This document shows positions 54,693-64,000 of a DNA stretch of 64,000 bases, piece by piece; the stretch's first letter is position 1; every line of letters begins with the position of its first letter. The stretch is from Phaeodactylum tricornutum CCAP 1055/1 (lineage: Eukaryota > Bacillariophyta > Bacillariophyceae > Surirellales > Neidiaceae). The stretch lies in the NCBI RefSeq assembly GCF_000150955.2, contig NC_011683.1, forward strand, positions 310,001-374,000. Reading direction: 5' to 3'. The notes beneath the pieces are model-generated. The model made no database searches. It worked only from the letters and a program-made list of their open reading frames with translations, and was not told where the DNA came from. Both the position numbers and the translations under genes were made by a program.

Positions 54693-57296
54693 TTAGCTAG
54701 TGTTATCCGTATTCGCCTCAAGGAGAATATGGCCGCTGACAGGAGCAGGTAGCTTTGCTGTTGTATCGTCTTTTCGCCAGTGTCGTCCAGACCAACTCAT
54801 CAGAAGATCCCGGTCATCGGGCGGATAAGCCTGTGTGTACTCGTTCAGTATGGCACCAGCATTCTCCTCGTTGACATCCGCAACATAGATGGTCGCTGCC
54901 ATTCGCATTTCCTTACTGGCCCGATAGTCCACCGCCGACGTAGCGTGGTAAGCGTCGTCACCCAGCATAGATGCCACCTCGTACTCGTATCGATATCTTC
55001 CGACAAGAGACTCGGTCTCATCTTCTCCTAGTATTGATGAGCTCCGTAAGTCTAGTTCGGGACCCGTCTCGTTGGCCAAAATAAGAGGAATTATGATGTT
55101 GTATGCTTTACCCCCTGTCGCGGTGACATCGTAGTGCATGTATCCTTCAGTCGAATATGACACAGCAATGAAAGTAACGTGGAATGCCACTAGGCCGTCC
55201 ATGCCCATCTGTTCTCCAATTCCCCTGAGAATTGTGTCAAACCCTGAGACACTCAAGGCTTGCAAGTAGTCTTCATGTGCAGCGTTGTCACCGGGACTCA
55301 GCCAATGGAGATTTGACCGCCATTTCTTGTCCGGCCGTTGTAAGAACCAATTATGTCCATTCAGCTCTAAATTTTTGTCGGCACCGGGGAGGAGTGCGTT
55401 GTCTCTTGTAGTTACATGCCGAAATATGTCGGTAATCCCCATTCTATCGCAATATTCCAACAGTGTTTTGCGAATACTTTCGTGGAGACCAAGGCGATAG
55501 GCCCATTTTGTAGCTACGTCTCCAGAACTAGCCCAACGAATTTCGGCCATTTCACCGGGCTTCAACGGGTCTGGAGAAAAATCGCCTAGAGGTCGGCTGT
55601 CGGCAGACATCCAATTCGAAGGGTAGAATCTTTTGGGGATACCAATTTCATGTCGGAAAGTATTTCTTTGATTGACATCAGATGAATACGCCTTGTCCAC
55701 AACTTTTACAGCCTGGAGAGGTATCCCGGTCACGAACAATCCCGAATCTGGGATTTCACCACAATACTGTGGCTCAGCAGGGCTCTTCAAAGGATAAACA
55801 ATAGCGGTATAGAAGGTAATACCATCTTCTTTATATCGAGTCTTGATACTGCATGGTCGCAAGCAATGAAGCGCTTCGTTTTCCCACTCGACTAGCTCCT
55901 CTTCGTCGTCCACCTCAATAGCGACAAAGTAGCAGGCAGTTGTCAGATTGTCTGGATAGGGATTCTTGCTTTGTTCCATATGCGTGCGAATAGCATCGTT
56001 TCCGTACAGATCTTCAAACTTAGCAGCCGATATGTAGCTCGCACCATCGAATGTCCATTCCTTTACATGGCTATTCCAGGCTGTGCTCCATGTTTCCCCA
56101 TAGTCAATAAATATCTCTTCCCCAGCCGCAATTTCGCGCAATGCTACAAATTCGATAAGCAGTGTCCCGTCGACAGACTCTGCGAACAGCTGGTGCGCGG
56201 TCTCCTCTAGCCAGTCAGATGGTTCCGTCAATGAAGTTGACCACCGAACGAATGCATTGGGACTTATGGCATCGTGGTTGATGAAGTTGATCCCGGGCGC
56301 TAAAGGTAGCAACAAAACATTGGAATCAGGATGACCATAGCAATAGTTCAATGCCAATTGTTGACCAACAACGTAATCTGAATATTCAACACCATGTTCT
56401 CGAAAAAATGGAGGAAAAGGGTCCTCCCGAAAACGCTGTTCGACAATTTGCAGTTGGGAACGGTCCAAGTGAAGCACAGGCGAAGGAGCGATCACAGTCC
56501 CTTTCGCTACTGCTCGCTTGGTGAAGGCGCCATTGCCGATTCCCAGTTTGGTTGAAGGACCAATCCAGATGTTGTCGACGCATACGCCGTTTTCTTGCAG
56601 CCATTCAAGTGACCGGATTTCATCGTCTTCACCGCCGCCATTTTCATCCTCGTAAACATCATTGTCAAGGTCACCGTTACCATCGTCCTCGTCTTTTTCT
56701 TTGTCTCTTCGGAAGGGCGGAGGTGGACCTAAGCAGTCTAAGAAAAGCTCCTCTCCTGCCGCCATGGACCGTACAGTCTCGTACGTCACGCCATGGTGAT
56801 ACGAGAACGAGCCGGCTGTCGCATCCTTCGCTCGATGCACATCTAAACTGTCTATAACGTGATTTCTTTTCAGTCGAACGTTTTCCCCCTGAAAGACCGA
56901 GCAGGCTGGTAAAGTTCCTACTCCGGGTAGTAGCAGCTCCGAAAGAAAAGAGTTCTCTAGAATAAGGCCATCTAGCACGTCTATATTCCATACCATATCG
57001 TGCCATGCGCTCCATTCGTTCTTATTGGGATCGAAAAAGGGGAGAGCAATGTCTGGCTCACCCACAAGCTCGTGTGCGTCGCGGTCTACACCCGAATGGA
57101 GTGTAAGAGTTTCCGGATTCTTCGTTGACGGGGCCAAGTAGAGACCACACGGTGCCAAAATGCCACTTTCGCACTGCCCCGGGTCGCCCTCACAGACGGG
57201 GGCGTCGGAAGAGACTCCGTGGATCGTAACTAGAATCATTGCCCCGATATAGCGGGGGTCAAACACCGAACGTTGAAGACGTGGATGTTGTTGCAT
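54693..57296 (-). CDS. Secretory SET-domain protein with C-terminal 2OG-oxygenase-like region
   Basis: Single exon, 867 residues, ATG 57296. A signal sequence is at about 15-32 (IGAMILVTIHGVSS). Two SET-like halves follow. The first (about 90-190, LLLPGVGTLPACSV, ending AAGEELFLDCLG) is degenerate. The second (about 235-400) has LGIGNGAFTKRAVAKGTVI, APGINFINHDAISPN (the NH motif) and AAGEEIFIDYGETW (the GEE-DYG motif), as in protein lysine methyltransferases. An acidic insert separates them. The C-terminal 300 residues contain MHYDVT (721-723, HxD), DDAYHAT (His784) and MRMAAT (Arg798), in the order and spacing of 2OG-Fe(II) oxygenases, though no homology search was made. If right, this is a methyltransferase-oxygenase fusion in the secretory pathway. 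Substrates are unknown. Confidence 0.75.
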   Translation of the reverse strand: MQQHPRLQRSVFDPRYIGAMILVTIHGVSSDAPVCEGDPGQCESGILAPCGLYLAPSTKNPETLTLHSGVDRDAHELVGEPDIALPFFDPNKNEWSAWHDMVWNIDVLDGLILENSFLSELLLPGVGTLPACSVFQGENVRLKRNHVIDSLDVHRAKDATAGSFSYHHGVTYETVRSMAAGEELFLDCLGPPPPFRRDKEKDEDDGNGDLDNDVYEDENGGGEDDEIRSLEWLQENGVCVDNIWIGPSTKLGIGNGAFTKRAVAKGTVIAPSPVLHLDRSQLQIVEQRFREDPFPPFFREHGVEYSDYVVGQQLALNYCYGHPDSNVLLLPLAPGINFINHDAISPNAFVRWSTSLTEPSDWLEETAHQLFAESVDGTLLIEFVALREIAAGEEIFIDYGETWSTAWNSHVKEWTFDGASYISAAKFEDLYGNDAIRTHMEQSKNPYPDNLTTACYFVAIEVDDEEELVEWENEALHCLRPCSIKTRYKEDGITFYTAIVYPLKSPAEPQYCGEIPDSGLFVTGIPLQAVKVVDKAYSSDVNQRNTFRHEIGIPKRFYPSNWMSADSRPLGDFSPDPLKPGEMAEIRWASSGDVATKWAYRLGLHESIRKTLLEYCDRMGITDIFRHVTTRDNALLPGADKNLELNGHNWFLQRPDKKWRSNLHWLSPGDNAAHEDYLQALSVSGFDTILRGIGEQMGMDGLVAFHVTFIAVSYSTEGYMHYDVTATGGKAYNIIIPLILANETGPELDLRSSSILGEDETESLVGRYRYEYEVASMLGDDAYHATSAVDYRASKEMRMAATIYVADVNEENAGAILNEYTQAYPPDDRDLLMSWSGRHWRKDDTTAKLPAPVSGHILLEANTDNTS

Positions 57297-57842
57297 GGCT
57301 CTGGGTATTGGTTGATGTTGTTTCGGATCCTGGCGCTTGATGTCACGTTCACCGACAGTTCTTCCTTTGATTGATACCGCAGTACCTCAAGGAAGGATCC
57401 GATTTGCTGTCACGTGTTCTTGTGTTTGCTGTTGTTCTCAGAGAAGCCAATGTTCACGGATGCGTTGCGTTGACTGTGAGACAGATTGCGTATATATGTA
57501 TATAGTGTTGCGTCTCGGTCCTATCATTTCATTACGAATATTCTTACCTAACGTAAAAACAGCGGAGTCCAGGTGAAATTGAAACAAAGAAATAAATGCG
57601 CGAGACTGACAGTGATAGCGAAGCGTTGTCTTCCGATCGCGAAGTGAAAGTTATGCATACATAATTCGTTGGCGTTGGTGCTTGTCCGTCGTACGTAACG
57701 GCCTTCCTTCATTTCATTTGAACACGACTCCGACAATGGGGTATTCCGAAGAGAACGGCTTCGACGAGAGCGCAGATTGGCGTATCATTTCCTTTCGACT
57801 CAGGCCAAAGCGCCTTTGTAAACAAACGCACAAGTAACGATC
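57297..57842. other. Divergent intergenic region
   Basis: The 546 bp between the SET gene (minus) and AP-3 sigma (plus) hold both promoters. Nothing specific was recognised. Confidence 0.45.
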
Positions 57843-58391
57843 ATGATCAAGGGGATCATTATCGTCAATAACCACGGAAAACCGCGACTCGTCAAGTTTT
57901 ACCAAAACGTGGAATCGGAAGCGCTGCAGCAATCTGTTATTCGTCGTGTCTTTCAGCAGGTTGCCGCACGGCCGGACTCCTTTTGCAATTACTTGGAAGG
58001 GATTGTACCAGAATGGGGGGACCATATAAAGCTCATCTATCGACACTACGCTACTTTATATTTCGTTTTTGCGGTTGACCAGCAAGAGAGCGATTTGGGG
58101 ATTTTGGATCTTATTCAAGTGTTTGTAGAAGCGCTCGATAAGTGTTTCGAAAACGTATGCGAACTGGATTTAATATTCCATTCCGATCGGGTACACTATA
58201 TATTGGACGAAATCGTTATGGGTGGCATGGTCTTGGAGACCAACATCCAGGGCGTCCTACAATCCATCAAGGATCAGGGCAAAATCCATCAAGATTCCTT
58301 GACCCGAGCGGATGCAGTAGAATCGGCCAGCAGTATACAGAATCGACTCGGCGGAACTGATTCCAAAGCAACATGGCAGTACAATTGGTAG
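57843..58391 (+). CDS. AP3S1: AP-3 adaptor complex sigma subunit
   Basis: Single exon, 182 residues from ATG (MIKGIIIVNNHGKPRLVKFY). The longin-like small-chain fold is complete: IIVNNHGKPRLVKFYQ, KLIYRHYATLYFVFAVD, ESDLGILDLIQVFVEALDKC, LDLIFHSDRVHYILDEIVMG and GMVLETN, which is diagnostic for the AP-3 sigma type over AP-1 and AP-2. Sigma-3 is the small core chain of the AP-3 coat that sorts cargo from endosomes or Golgi to vacuole-like compartments. The C-terminal 40 residues are variable. Convergent with the next gene, 76 bp away. Confidence 0.94.
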   Translation: MIKGIIIVNNHGKPRLVKFYQNVESEALQQSVIRRVFQQVAARPDSFCNYLEGIVPEWGDHIKLIYRHYATLYFVFAVDQQESDLGILDLIQVFVEALDKCFENVCELDLIFHSDRVHYILDEIVMGGMVLETNIQGVLQSIKDQGKIHQDSLTRADAVESASSIQNRLGGTDSKATWQYNW

Positions 58392-58467
58392 ATTAACTTT
58401 GTACAATTATTCGTGTATGCATCGTATTAACAGTAATCAACGCAAGCTCTTCTGAAATGAACCGCAT

Positions 58468-59643
58468 TCATCGATCGCGGTCCTCTCCTATCAACCGAAG
58501 TGTGTAGATGAAGATGTTGATGATATCATTGTACAACGTCATTGCTCCAAATACGTAATCCTTTTCACTCATTTGATACTTGGTGTGCTTACCGGCCACA
58601 ATGAGTTTCGTGTGGTAGGCAAGATAAAACGAAAACAGGCACGCACCGGCCAAACTATACAGTACTTCATTGTAGGGCATAAACCCAGCTGGTAGGACGC
58701 CAAGGACTTGCAAAAGTTGAACGATTCCGTATACCAGAAAAATGAGCCCACACCTGTTGTGGCAAACAAATGTTTCTCGGGTGAGCGACTGCCGCAACAG
58801 ACGGATTCAAAAAGGGTCGAAAGACTTACGAGGACAACCCCGCCCCCCATTGCGACAAATCATACTTGGGGTTTCTTTGCTTCGCGGTATAGAGGGAAAC
58901 ACTAGTTGCTGCCACAGCGGTTGCTAACATCGCAGAGCATACGGATCGAAAATGGTAAAAGCTGCTGATGAAGCCGACGGACAACGCTTCCCCGGCAGTA
59001 AAGAGAGCAAGAATCTGCCACTTCAACGGTGACGACCGTCTGGCACTAGCACTGGCGCACATTACAAACCATGCTACGGTCGACAGTAGCAGTGACAATA
59101 CTGGCATTGTAGAACCAATTCCCGGTCTACGCATCCAGTTGCCCAAGCCAGGGTTGACACCAAACATCACAACCGAAAGAGCCGTGACAACTAATTGTCC
59201 CGCCAAAATCGCGTAGACACGGGCTTTCAACAGAGTAAAAAACACGAATTAGTAAACACTTTCCGATCCCACGTGTAACAATGATATTTTTCTATATAGC
59301 ACATACCAATGAAGGAGTTCCGGGAATCACGCGTGAGAAAGGCTTCCATCACCTCTTTGGTCTGTTCTCGTTCATCTTGAGCGTCCCGATTTTGTGAGGA
59401 ACTAGCGGACAAGGTCCGCAACGATGATTGCTGCGGTGATTTTTGTGTAGTCACCCTTCTTGCAGTAAATGGAGTTGTTGAAGACGACCACGGTGAAGAC
59501 CCACCTCGAAAAGAGAACGAATACAAACTTTGCTCTGTCCTACGCCTTACATTCGATGACTGCTGATATCTAGCAATACTCAAGTCCACGAGTGACCCAA
59601 GGCAGAAGAGACATATAGCAGAGCGAAGGCGGTGATATCTCAT
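58468..59643 (-). CDS. Bax inhibitor-1 (TMBIM) family membrane protein
   Basis: Exons are 59643-59307, 59223-58830 and 58753-58468, 1017 bases, 338 residues; introns of 83 and 76 bp have donors GTATGT and GTAAGT. Splices rebuild NSFIARVYAILAGQL and WGAGLSSCGLIFLVYG. The N-terminal 110 residues are Ser-rich with a hydrophobic leader (AICLFCLGSLVDL), possibly a targeting signal. The rest has seven hydrophobic helices and ends KYQMSEKDYVFGAMTLYNDI then INIFIYTLRLIG, the family's C-terminal signature. Members are small calcium-leak channels of ER, Golgi, plasma membrane or, in GHITM, mitochondria. The long Ser-rich leader resembles the GHITM branch, but I cannot decide the membrane. Confidence 0.88.
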
Positions 59644-59984
59644 ACTACAACGATTTACAGTTACATCAACCGAATTCAGAGCTAAAGCAAAGGGCAGCGT
59701 CGGTCGACGTTCTCGATTTCATTTCCATTGTAACAGTAGGGGACGCTCACACAAAATCAAACTGCTATGGCTTCTCTCATCTATTTGTTGTGGTTTTCTT
59801 AGTCGTGGGTAAACGTGATTCTAGACACCAACCAAATTGCCAGATTTTCTGCTCCGACTGTCTGAGGCTTAAAACTCACGAACTGTAAGGGTAGGGTTGT
59901 GGAAAGTGAGCATTTTACATTAGCAACCGGCTCAGGAAAGTCAATTTCGACGACTACCAATCATGTATCATTGCCGCCTCGACC
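59644..59984. other. Divergent intergenic region
   Basis: The 341 bp between the TMBIM gene (minus) and the methyltransferase (plus). Promoters by position only. Confidence 0.45.
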
Positions 59985-61643
59985 ATGACGACGCCATCCA
60001 AAGCAACTGCGAACGGCAGCACTCCTTCAATTATGCGAAGACGTGAGAAACGAAAACATCAAGCAAATTCTATCATCAGCTTAAGAGATCCTTTCGACAT
60101 TCTCGCTTTAGCAATTCGGTATGACGAAAGTCTTCAGGACCCGTCGATCCTTCGTGCTCCATTGCAATCCGCCCGGTTGTTTGATCCTGATTTGTTCGCC
60201 CACAGCCTCGAGATTTTGGAGCAAAAGACCAAAGCTCCTACAAAGCTGTCTCTGAAGGACCGGCGGGCAGCCAGGAAGGGACATAACGACCCCGTGGCGT
60301 TGACGCCTGTCATCCTCGCTGGTTTGCTGAACGCTTTGGAGGAACTTTCTTCGACTACAGAGAAGGCCGTGATTGCGGAAGCGGACGTATCGTCCAAGCT
60401 GGTACAATATTGTCAAGCCATGCGACGTAGTACCCTCAAAAGACTCGAGCGAAATCGTTATCGAAATCGCGTCCAGCGCATCGTTTTGCCTTTGGGTAGT
60501 GCCGGAATATTATTCTGCGTCTATCTATTGAGTGTGACAGCCATGCGCCAACTATTGATTGAAATGCATTTCATCGATTCGTGCGAAAACATGGGTGATT
60601 ATGCCGTCGCGTGTCAATTGGCGGAAGCTGCGTTATGGGACAAGTATCGCGACTATGTTTTATCGCTAGGAGAAACACCCTGCGGGATGGAGCATTCACA
60701 GCAGCTACCCTGCAATCATGCTCTGCTCCACAATCGCTACATGGAATCTCCGTTTGCACTACATGCATTTCTTTCACAAAATATTATAGGCATGGAAGAA
60801 ATTGAATCAGGGCGAAAACCTCGACCCTCCACACGAGACAGAAAATCGGGTATGGAAAAGCATTCTTTATCACTAAATTGGCTTGGTCGGTCAACGGTCA
60901 ACAGCTTTGTACGAGACACTATACATCGGTATATGGTGGGGAAGAAGGAGTGGACGATTCTGGACGCCGGGAGTGGTGTGGGGGGCACGCTCTATACGCT
61001 ACTGGATTCTGTTCAAAACACAAAGTTGACATATCACGGCATTACTGTCAGTGCGGCAGAGAGCTATTTGGCCCGGCGACTATTGTTGCACCACAATTTG
61101 GATCTCCTCAACATTCGCTTCCATCAACAGACCTTCGATGAGCCACTGCCGTCGAAAAGCTACCATGCAGTTCTAGCGATTGAATCGCTTACGTACGCAC
61201 GAAACTTGACGGCTACGCTACGCAACCTAGTACAAACACTGCAACCAGGCGGAGTCTTGGTTGTCGCCGATCACGTTGCCTACCATACGCCGGATGAAGA
61301 ACAAGAGAGGGCGGTCCCTAGTTATCGTCCATCACTAGTGTCCCAAGATGTTTGGACACAAGCACTACAAAATGCAGGTTGTCGATTGGATGTACATCGG
61401 GATTTGAGTATGGAGTACGACGTAGGTTCGCATGCACCAGTGGTCACGTCATGGGACTTGTTTGCCTTGTCGCCCTGTTGGTCGTGGCGATGGTTTTGGC
61501 GAGGCCACGACGCGGCAGCCGAACGCTTACAAAAGTTGCAACTAGATCGGTTGGCCGTCAAGCAGCAAACAATATGGACGTATAAAGGATACGAAGATGC
61601 GGCTTTGGGATACCATGTATTTGTATGCACTAAGCTAAATTAG
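59985..61643 (+). CDS. Membrane-anchored SAM-dependent methyltransferase-like protein
   Basis: Single exon, 552 residues from ATG. The first 160 residues are basic and helical (KLSLKDRRAARKGH, RNRYRNRVQRIV), then a membrane helix (about 167-190, IVLPLGSAGILFCVYLLSV). A Cys-containing segment follows (CENMGDYAVACQLAEA, CGMEHSQQLPCNH). The methyltransferase fold starts near 320, with SAM motif I ILDAGSGVGGTLYTLL. AVLAIESLTYARN and LQPGGVLVVADHVAYH match later strands. The C terminus ends LGYHVFVCTKLN. It resembles small-molecule class I methyltransferases such as sterol or tocopherol methyltransferases (type 11 fold), but the acceptor site is not recognisable. Topology suggests the catalytic part faces one side of an ER or plastid-type membrane. 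Confidence 0.7.
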   Translation: MTTPSKATANGSTPSIMRRREKRKHQANSIISLRDPFDILALAIRYDESLQDPSILRAPLQSARLFDPDLFAHSLEILEQKTKAPTKLSLKDRRAARKGHNDPVALTPVILAGLLNALEELSSTTEKAVIAEADVSSKLVQYCQAMRRSTLKRLERNRYRNRVQRIVLPLGSAGILFCVYLLSVTAMRQLLIEMHFIDSCENMGDYAVACQLAEAALWDKYRDYVLSLGETPCGMEHSQQLPCNHALLHNRYMESPFALHAFLSQNIIGMEEIESGRKPRPSTRDRKSGMEKHSLSLNWLGRSTVNSFVRDTIHRYMVGKKEWTILDAGSGVGGTLYTLLDSVQNTKLTYHGITVSAAESYLARRLLLHHNLDLLNIRFHQQTFDEPLPSKSYHAVLAIESLTYARNLTATLRNLVQTLQPGGVLVVADHVAYHTPDEEQERAVPSYRPSLVSQDVWTQALQNAGCRLDVHRDLSMEYDVGSHAPVVTSWDLFALSPCWSWRWFWRGHDAAAERLQKLQLDRLAVKQQTIWTYKGYEDAALGYHVFVCTKLN

Positions 61644-62219
61644 AATTACTGTAGATTCTTCTTTGCCGTGTTATTTCGACGAAGCAAAACAGTGTATTTG
61701 CATGATTTTCGAAGTTGTGGTTTTCGCCGATGAAAATGCTAGCATTGTAGTGCAACCTACAGCAAAAGTACTCACCCATACCATCTATAGAAAATCGCTT
61801 TGCCGGAGGCCAGGCAAAAAGAAGCCCAGCCCAACCCGGTCGGTCAACGCATGCATTCGCGCCGAAAAGCTGACCGTACAAACGCTGAATTCCCTACCTT
61901 CAGTATTTGTGTCTCGACAAGAGGGGTCCCAAACGAGAATCTAAGACTGACGTGGTCCAATCAAATTTTCGCTATTGTCTGACGGGCATTTCGAAACGGT
62001 TTTTCCGCCAGTCGTTGTCGATGACGTCGAACTTCCGAAAATTCTTCCAGAACTTTGGTAGGTCACCAATCGGAGGTCGTTCGCGTCCGTATCCGCATCC
62101 GCACTCATAGTCAGCCCAAAGCCGAATCCACTTTGCTATCGTCACAGGCTCACAATTTTCCCATTCGTTGAGAGAGCGAAAATCCGACTACTCGTGCAAT
62201 CGACAATATCTTCTGGACT
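61644..62219. promoter_or_regulatory. Upstream region of glutamine synthetase with two TGACGT elements
   Basis: Two TGACGT hexamers lie at 61948-61953 and 62022-62027, 272 and 198 bp before the GS ATG, in a region with a CCAAT-like string (GTCCAAT near 61955) between them. Two hits in 80 bp is more than expected. They match the CO2/cAMP-responsive element of diatoms and generic bZIP sites. Function is inference. Confidence 0.4.
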
Positions 62220-63582
62220 ATGAAATTAAACATTGCTGCTATTGCGCTATTTGCTGCATCGGCTTCGGCCTTTGCTCCTCGATTTGCGTCGCCTCGCTCC
62301 CACGCTACCGTACTGTCCGCGGTCCTCGAAGAACGAACGGGGCAGTCTCAGCTCGACCCTGCCGTCATCGAGCGATACGCTGCGCTTCCCTACCCGGATG
62401 ATACCGTTCTTGCCGAATATGTATGGGTCGATGCCGTGGGTAACACGCGCTCCAAGACACGCACGCTTCCTGCCAAGAAGGTACGAATTCAAAATATATC
62501 TAGCGGAATTTAAAGAAATACACATCCGATTCTCGATATTTGAGTTTTCACGCTTTTGTGACTCCAATTCTGACATACGTCCTTATCACCAGGCTGCATC
62601 TGTCGAGGCTCTTCCCAAGTGGAACTTTGATGGCTCTTCGACGGACCAGGCTCCCGGAGACGACTCGGAAGTTATTCTACGTCCTTGCCGTATCTTCAAA
62701 GATCCTTTCCGACCTCGTAACGATGGTCTCGACAATGTTCTCGTCATGTGCGATTGCTACACACCGAACGGCGAAGCAATTCCCACGAACCACCGTGCCA
62801 AGGCTATGGAATCTTTTGAATCCAGGGAAGACGAAGAGATCTGGTTCGGGCTCGAACAGGAATTTACGCTGTTCAACTTGGACAAGCGTACCCCTCTCGG
62901 CTGGCCAGAAGGCGGCATGCCCAATCGCCCTCAAGGACCTTACTATTGTAGTGTTGGACCCGAAAATAACTTCGGACGTCACATTACGGAATCCATGTAC
63001 CGGGCTTGTCTCTACGCAGGCATCAACATTTCGGGAACGAATGGAGAAGTCATGCCCGGACAACAGGAATACCAGGTTGGACCCTGCGTGGGAATTGACG
63101 CAGGGGATCAGCTCATGATGAGCCGATACATTCTTCAGCGTGTCTGCGAGGATTTCCAGGTATATTGTACACTCCATCCCAAGCCCATCGTTGACGGTGA
63201 CTGGAACGGCGCCGGCATGCACACCAATGTTTCTACTAAATCCATGCGCGAGGAAGGTGGCCTTGAAGTTATCAAAAAGGCGATTTACAAGTTGGGGGCC
63301 AAGCACCTTGAGCACATCGCTGTGTACGGTGAAGGTAACGAACTTCGCCTGACAGGCAAGCACGAAACGGCCAGCATGGACAAGTTTTGCTACGGTGTTG
63401 CCAACCGTGGAGCGTCCATTCGAATTGGTCGCGACACCGAAGCCGAGGGGAAGGGATACTTCGAGGATCGTCGTCCGTCATCTAACGCCGATCCTTACAT
63501 TGTTACGGGAAAGATCATGAATACAATTATGGAAGATGTGGAAGTCCCCGATATTGCTCCAATGGACAAGGCCGTGGCCTAA
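62220..63582 (+). CDS. GLN2: Glutamine synthetase type II, plastid precursor
   Basis: Exon 1 is 62220-62480 and exon 2 is 62593-63582; the 112-bp intron (donor GTACGA, acceptor TATCACCAG) joins LPAKK to [10 protein letters not shown] in phase 0, 416 residues. The leader [20 protein letters not shown] holds the ASAFAP motif, then a basic transit stretch, the hallmark of diatom plastid precursors. The enzyme condenses ammonium and glutamate with ATP. Visible motifs are the beta-grasp [33 protein letters not shown] with metal-binding Glu, [25 protein letters not shown], and [11 protein letters not shown] for phosphate and adenylate contacts. All catalytic residues seem present. Two TGACGT elements lie upstream. 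In diatoms, plastid GSII assimilates ammonium from nitrate reduction. Confidence 0.96.
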
Positions 63583-64000
63583 GCACAAAGATTTGGTGAT
63601 TTTGATCTGTGTTTTTTTTCCCACTATTTTTGGTCTCACGAATCGCTTGCACACGTAGTAGTACACTTCACAAAAGCCACCTTCCATTAAGAAAAACATA
63701 ATTTTGCCACACGATAACGACATACATTTACCACTGCTACCCATGACAGGGGTGACTACAGCTGACAGTGAGGGACGAGAATCTGTCGAATCCAGGTCGC
63801 GTAGGGCAGTTGCAGAAAAAGCACAAAATCATAAAAGAAGAAACTTGGGTTACCACGGAAAAAATGCTTGTGCAGGGTGCGAACCAAAATTCAATGGCAA
63901 CAATAGATACAGAAATTGCGCCAGTGGCGAAGAAAGAATGCAATGCAACTGAAGCGTAACATCTGTGTCACATTCCAGCAAGGCAACGTCGTTTTGATTT
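63583..64000. other. 3' flank of glutamine synthetase
   Basis: About 0.4 kb to the right edge, with a T-rich run directly after the stop (63601-63620). Short frames at 63704-63952 have no family resemblance. Nothing else was recognised. Confidence 0.5.

Overview
The window reads as nuclear DNA of a diatom, most likely a pennate diatom close to Phaeodactylum tricornutum (inference, no database used). The signs are short GT-AG introns of about 64-113 bp, plastid precursors with a signal peptide followed by an ASAFAP-like motif (glutamine synthetase, PPDK, a RimP-like factor), a copia-type LTR element, and many compact genes encoded on both strands with short gaps between them.

Layout. 1-4.5 kb: the 5' end of a Gln/Ala-rich protein running off the left edge, two members of one unnamed diatom-type family (the first has a small second exon that I resolved), and a small DUF3128-like protein. 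5.2-7.0 kb: a six-module EGF-like membrane protein. 7.7-13.8 kb: the histone chaperone SPT6 in four exons. 14.8-16.6 kb: an importin-alpha-like armadillo protein that shares a 12-residue C-terminal motif with SPT6. 17.0-21.0 kb: a flavin-reductase-like protein and plastid-type PPDK. 22.3-28.1 kb: NAA25 (NatB), BCAS2/SPF27 and a PXMP4-like peroxisomal protein. 29.4-34.7 kb: a small unknown protein, CNOT9, NDUFS6 and PRP4 kinase.

34.75-38.85 kb is a nest of mobile-element fossils: a diverged dispersed repeat (second copy near 28.2 kb), a young copia-like element with almost identical LTRs and 5-bp flanking repeats, and an older copia RNase H remnant beside it. 39.5-43.4 kb holds a five-exon LRR membrane protein, an intergenic inverted-repeat structure and a PA28-type proteasome activator. 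44.8-45.7 kb is a peroxiredoxin with an in-frame TGA exactly at the peroxidatic cysteine, which I read as selenocysteine. 46.9-57.3 kb: a mucin-like PDZ membrane protein, a membrane-anchored cyclophilin-like protein, plastid RimP, and a secretory SET protein that also carries a 2OG-oxygenase-like HxD...H...R signature. 57.8-63.6 kb: AP-3 sigma, a Bax-inhibitor-1 family protein, a membrane SAM methyltransferase and plastid glutamine synthetase II.

Most genes are unrelated housekeeping functions (chromatin, splicing, acetylation, deadenylation, trafficking), so there is no operon-like logic. PPDK and glutamine synthetase are both plastid-type carbon/nitrogen enzymes and both have TGACGT-type elements upstream, which hints at shared CO2/cAMP or bZIP control. 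The most notable single observation is the selenocysteine peroxiredoxin. The next are the SET plus oxygenase fusion, the unnamed paralogue family and the shared GRGRGRTLPAWM tail.
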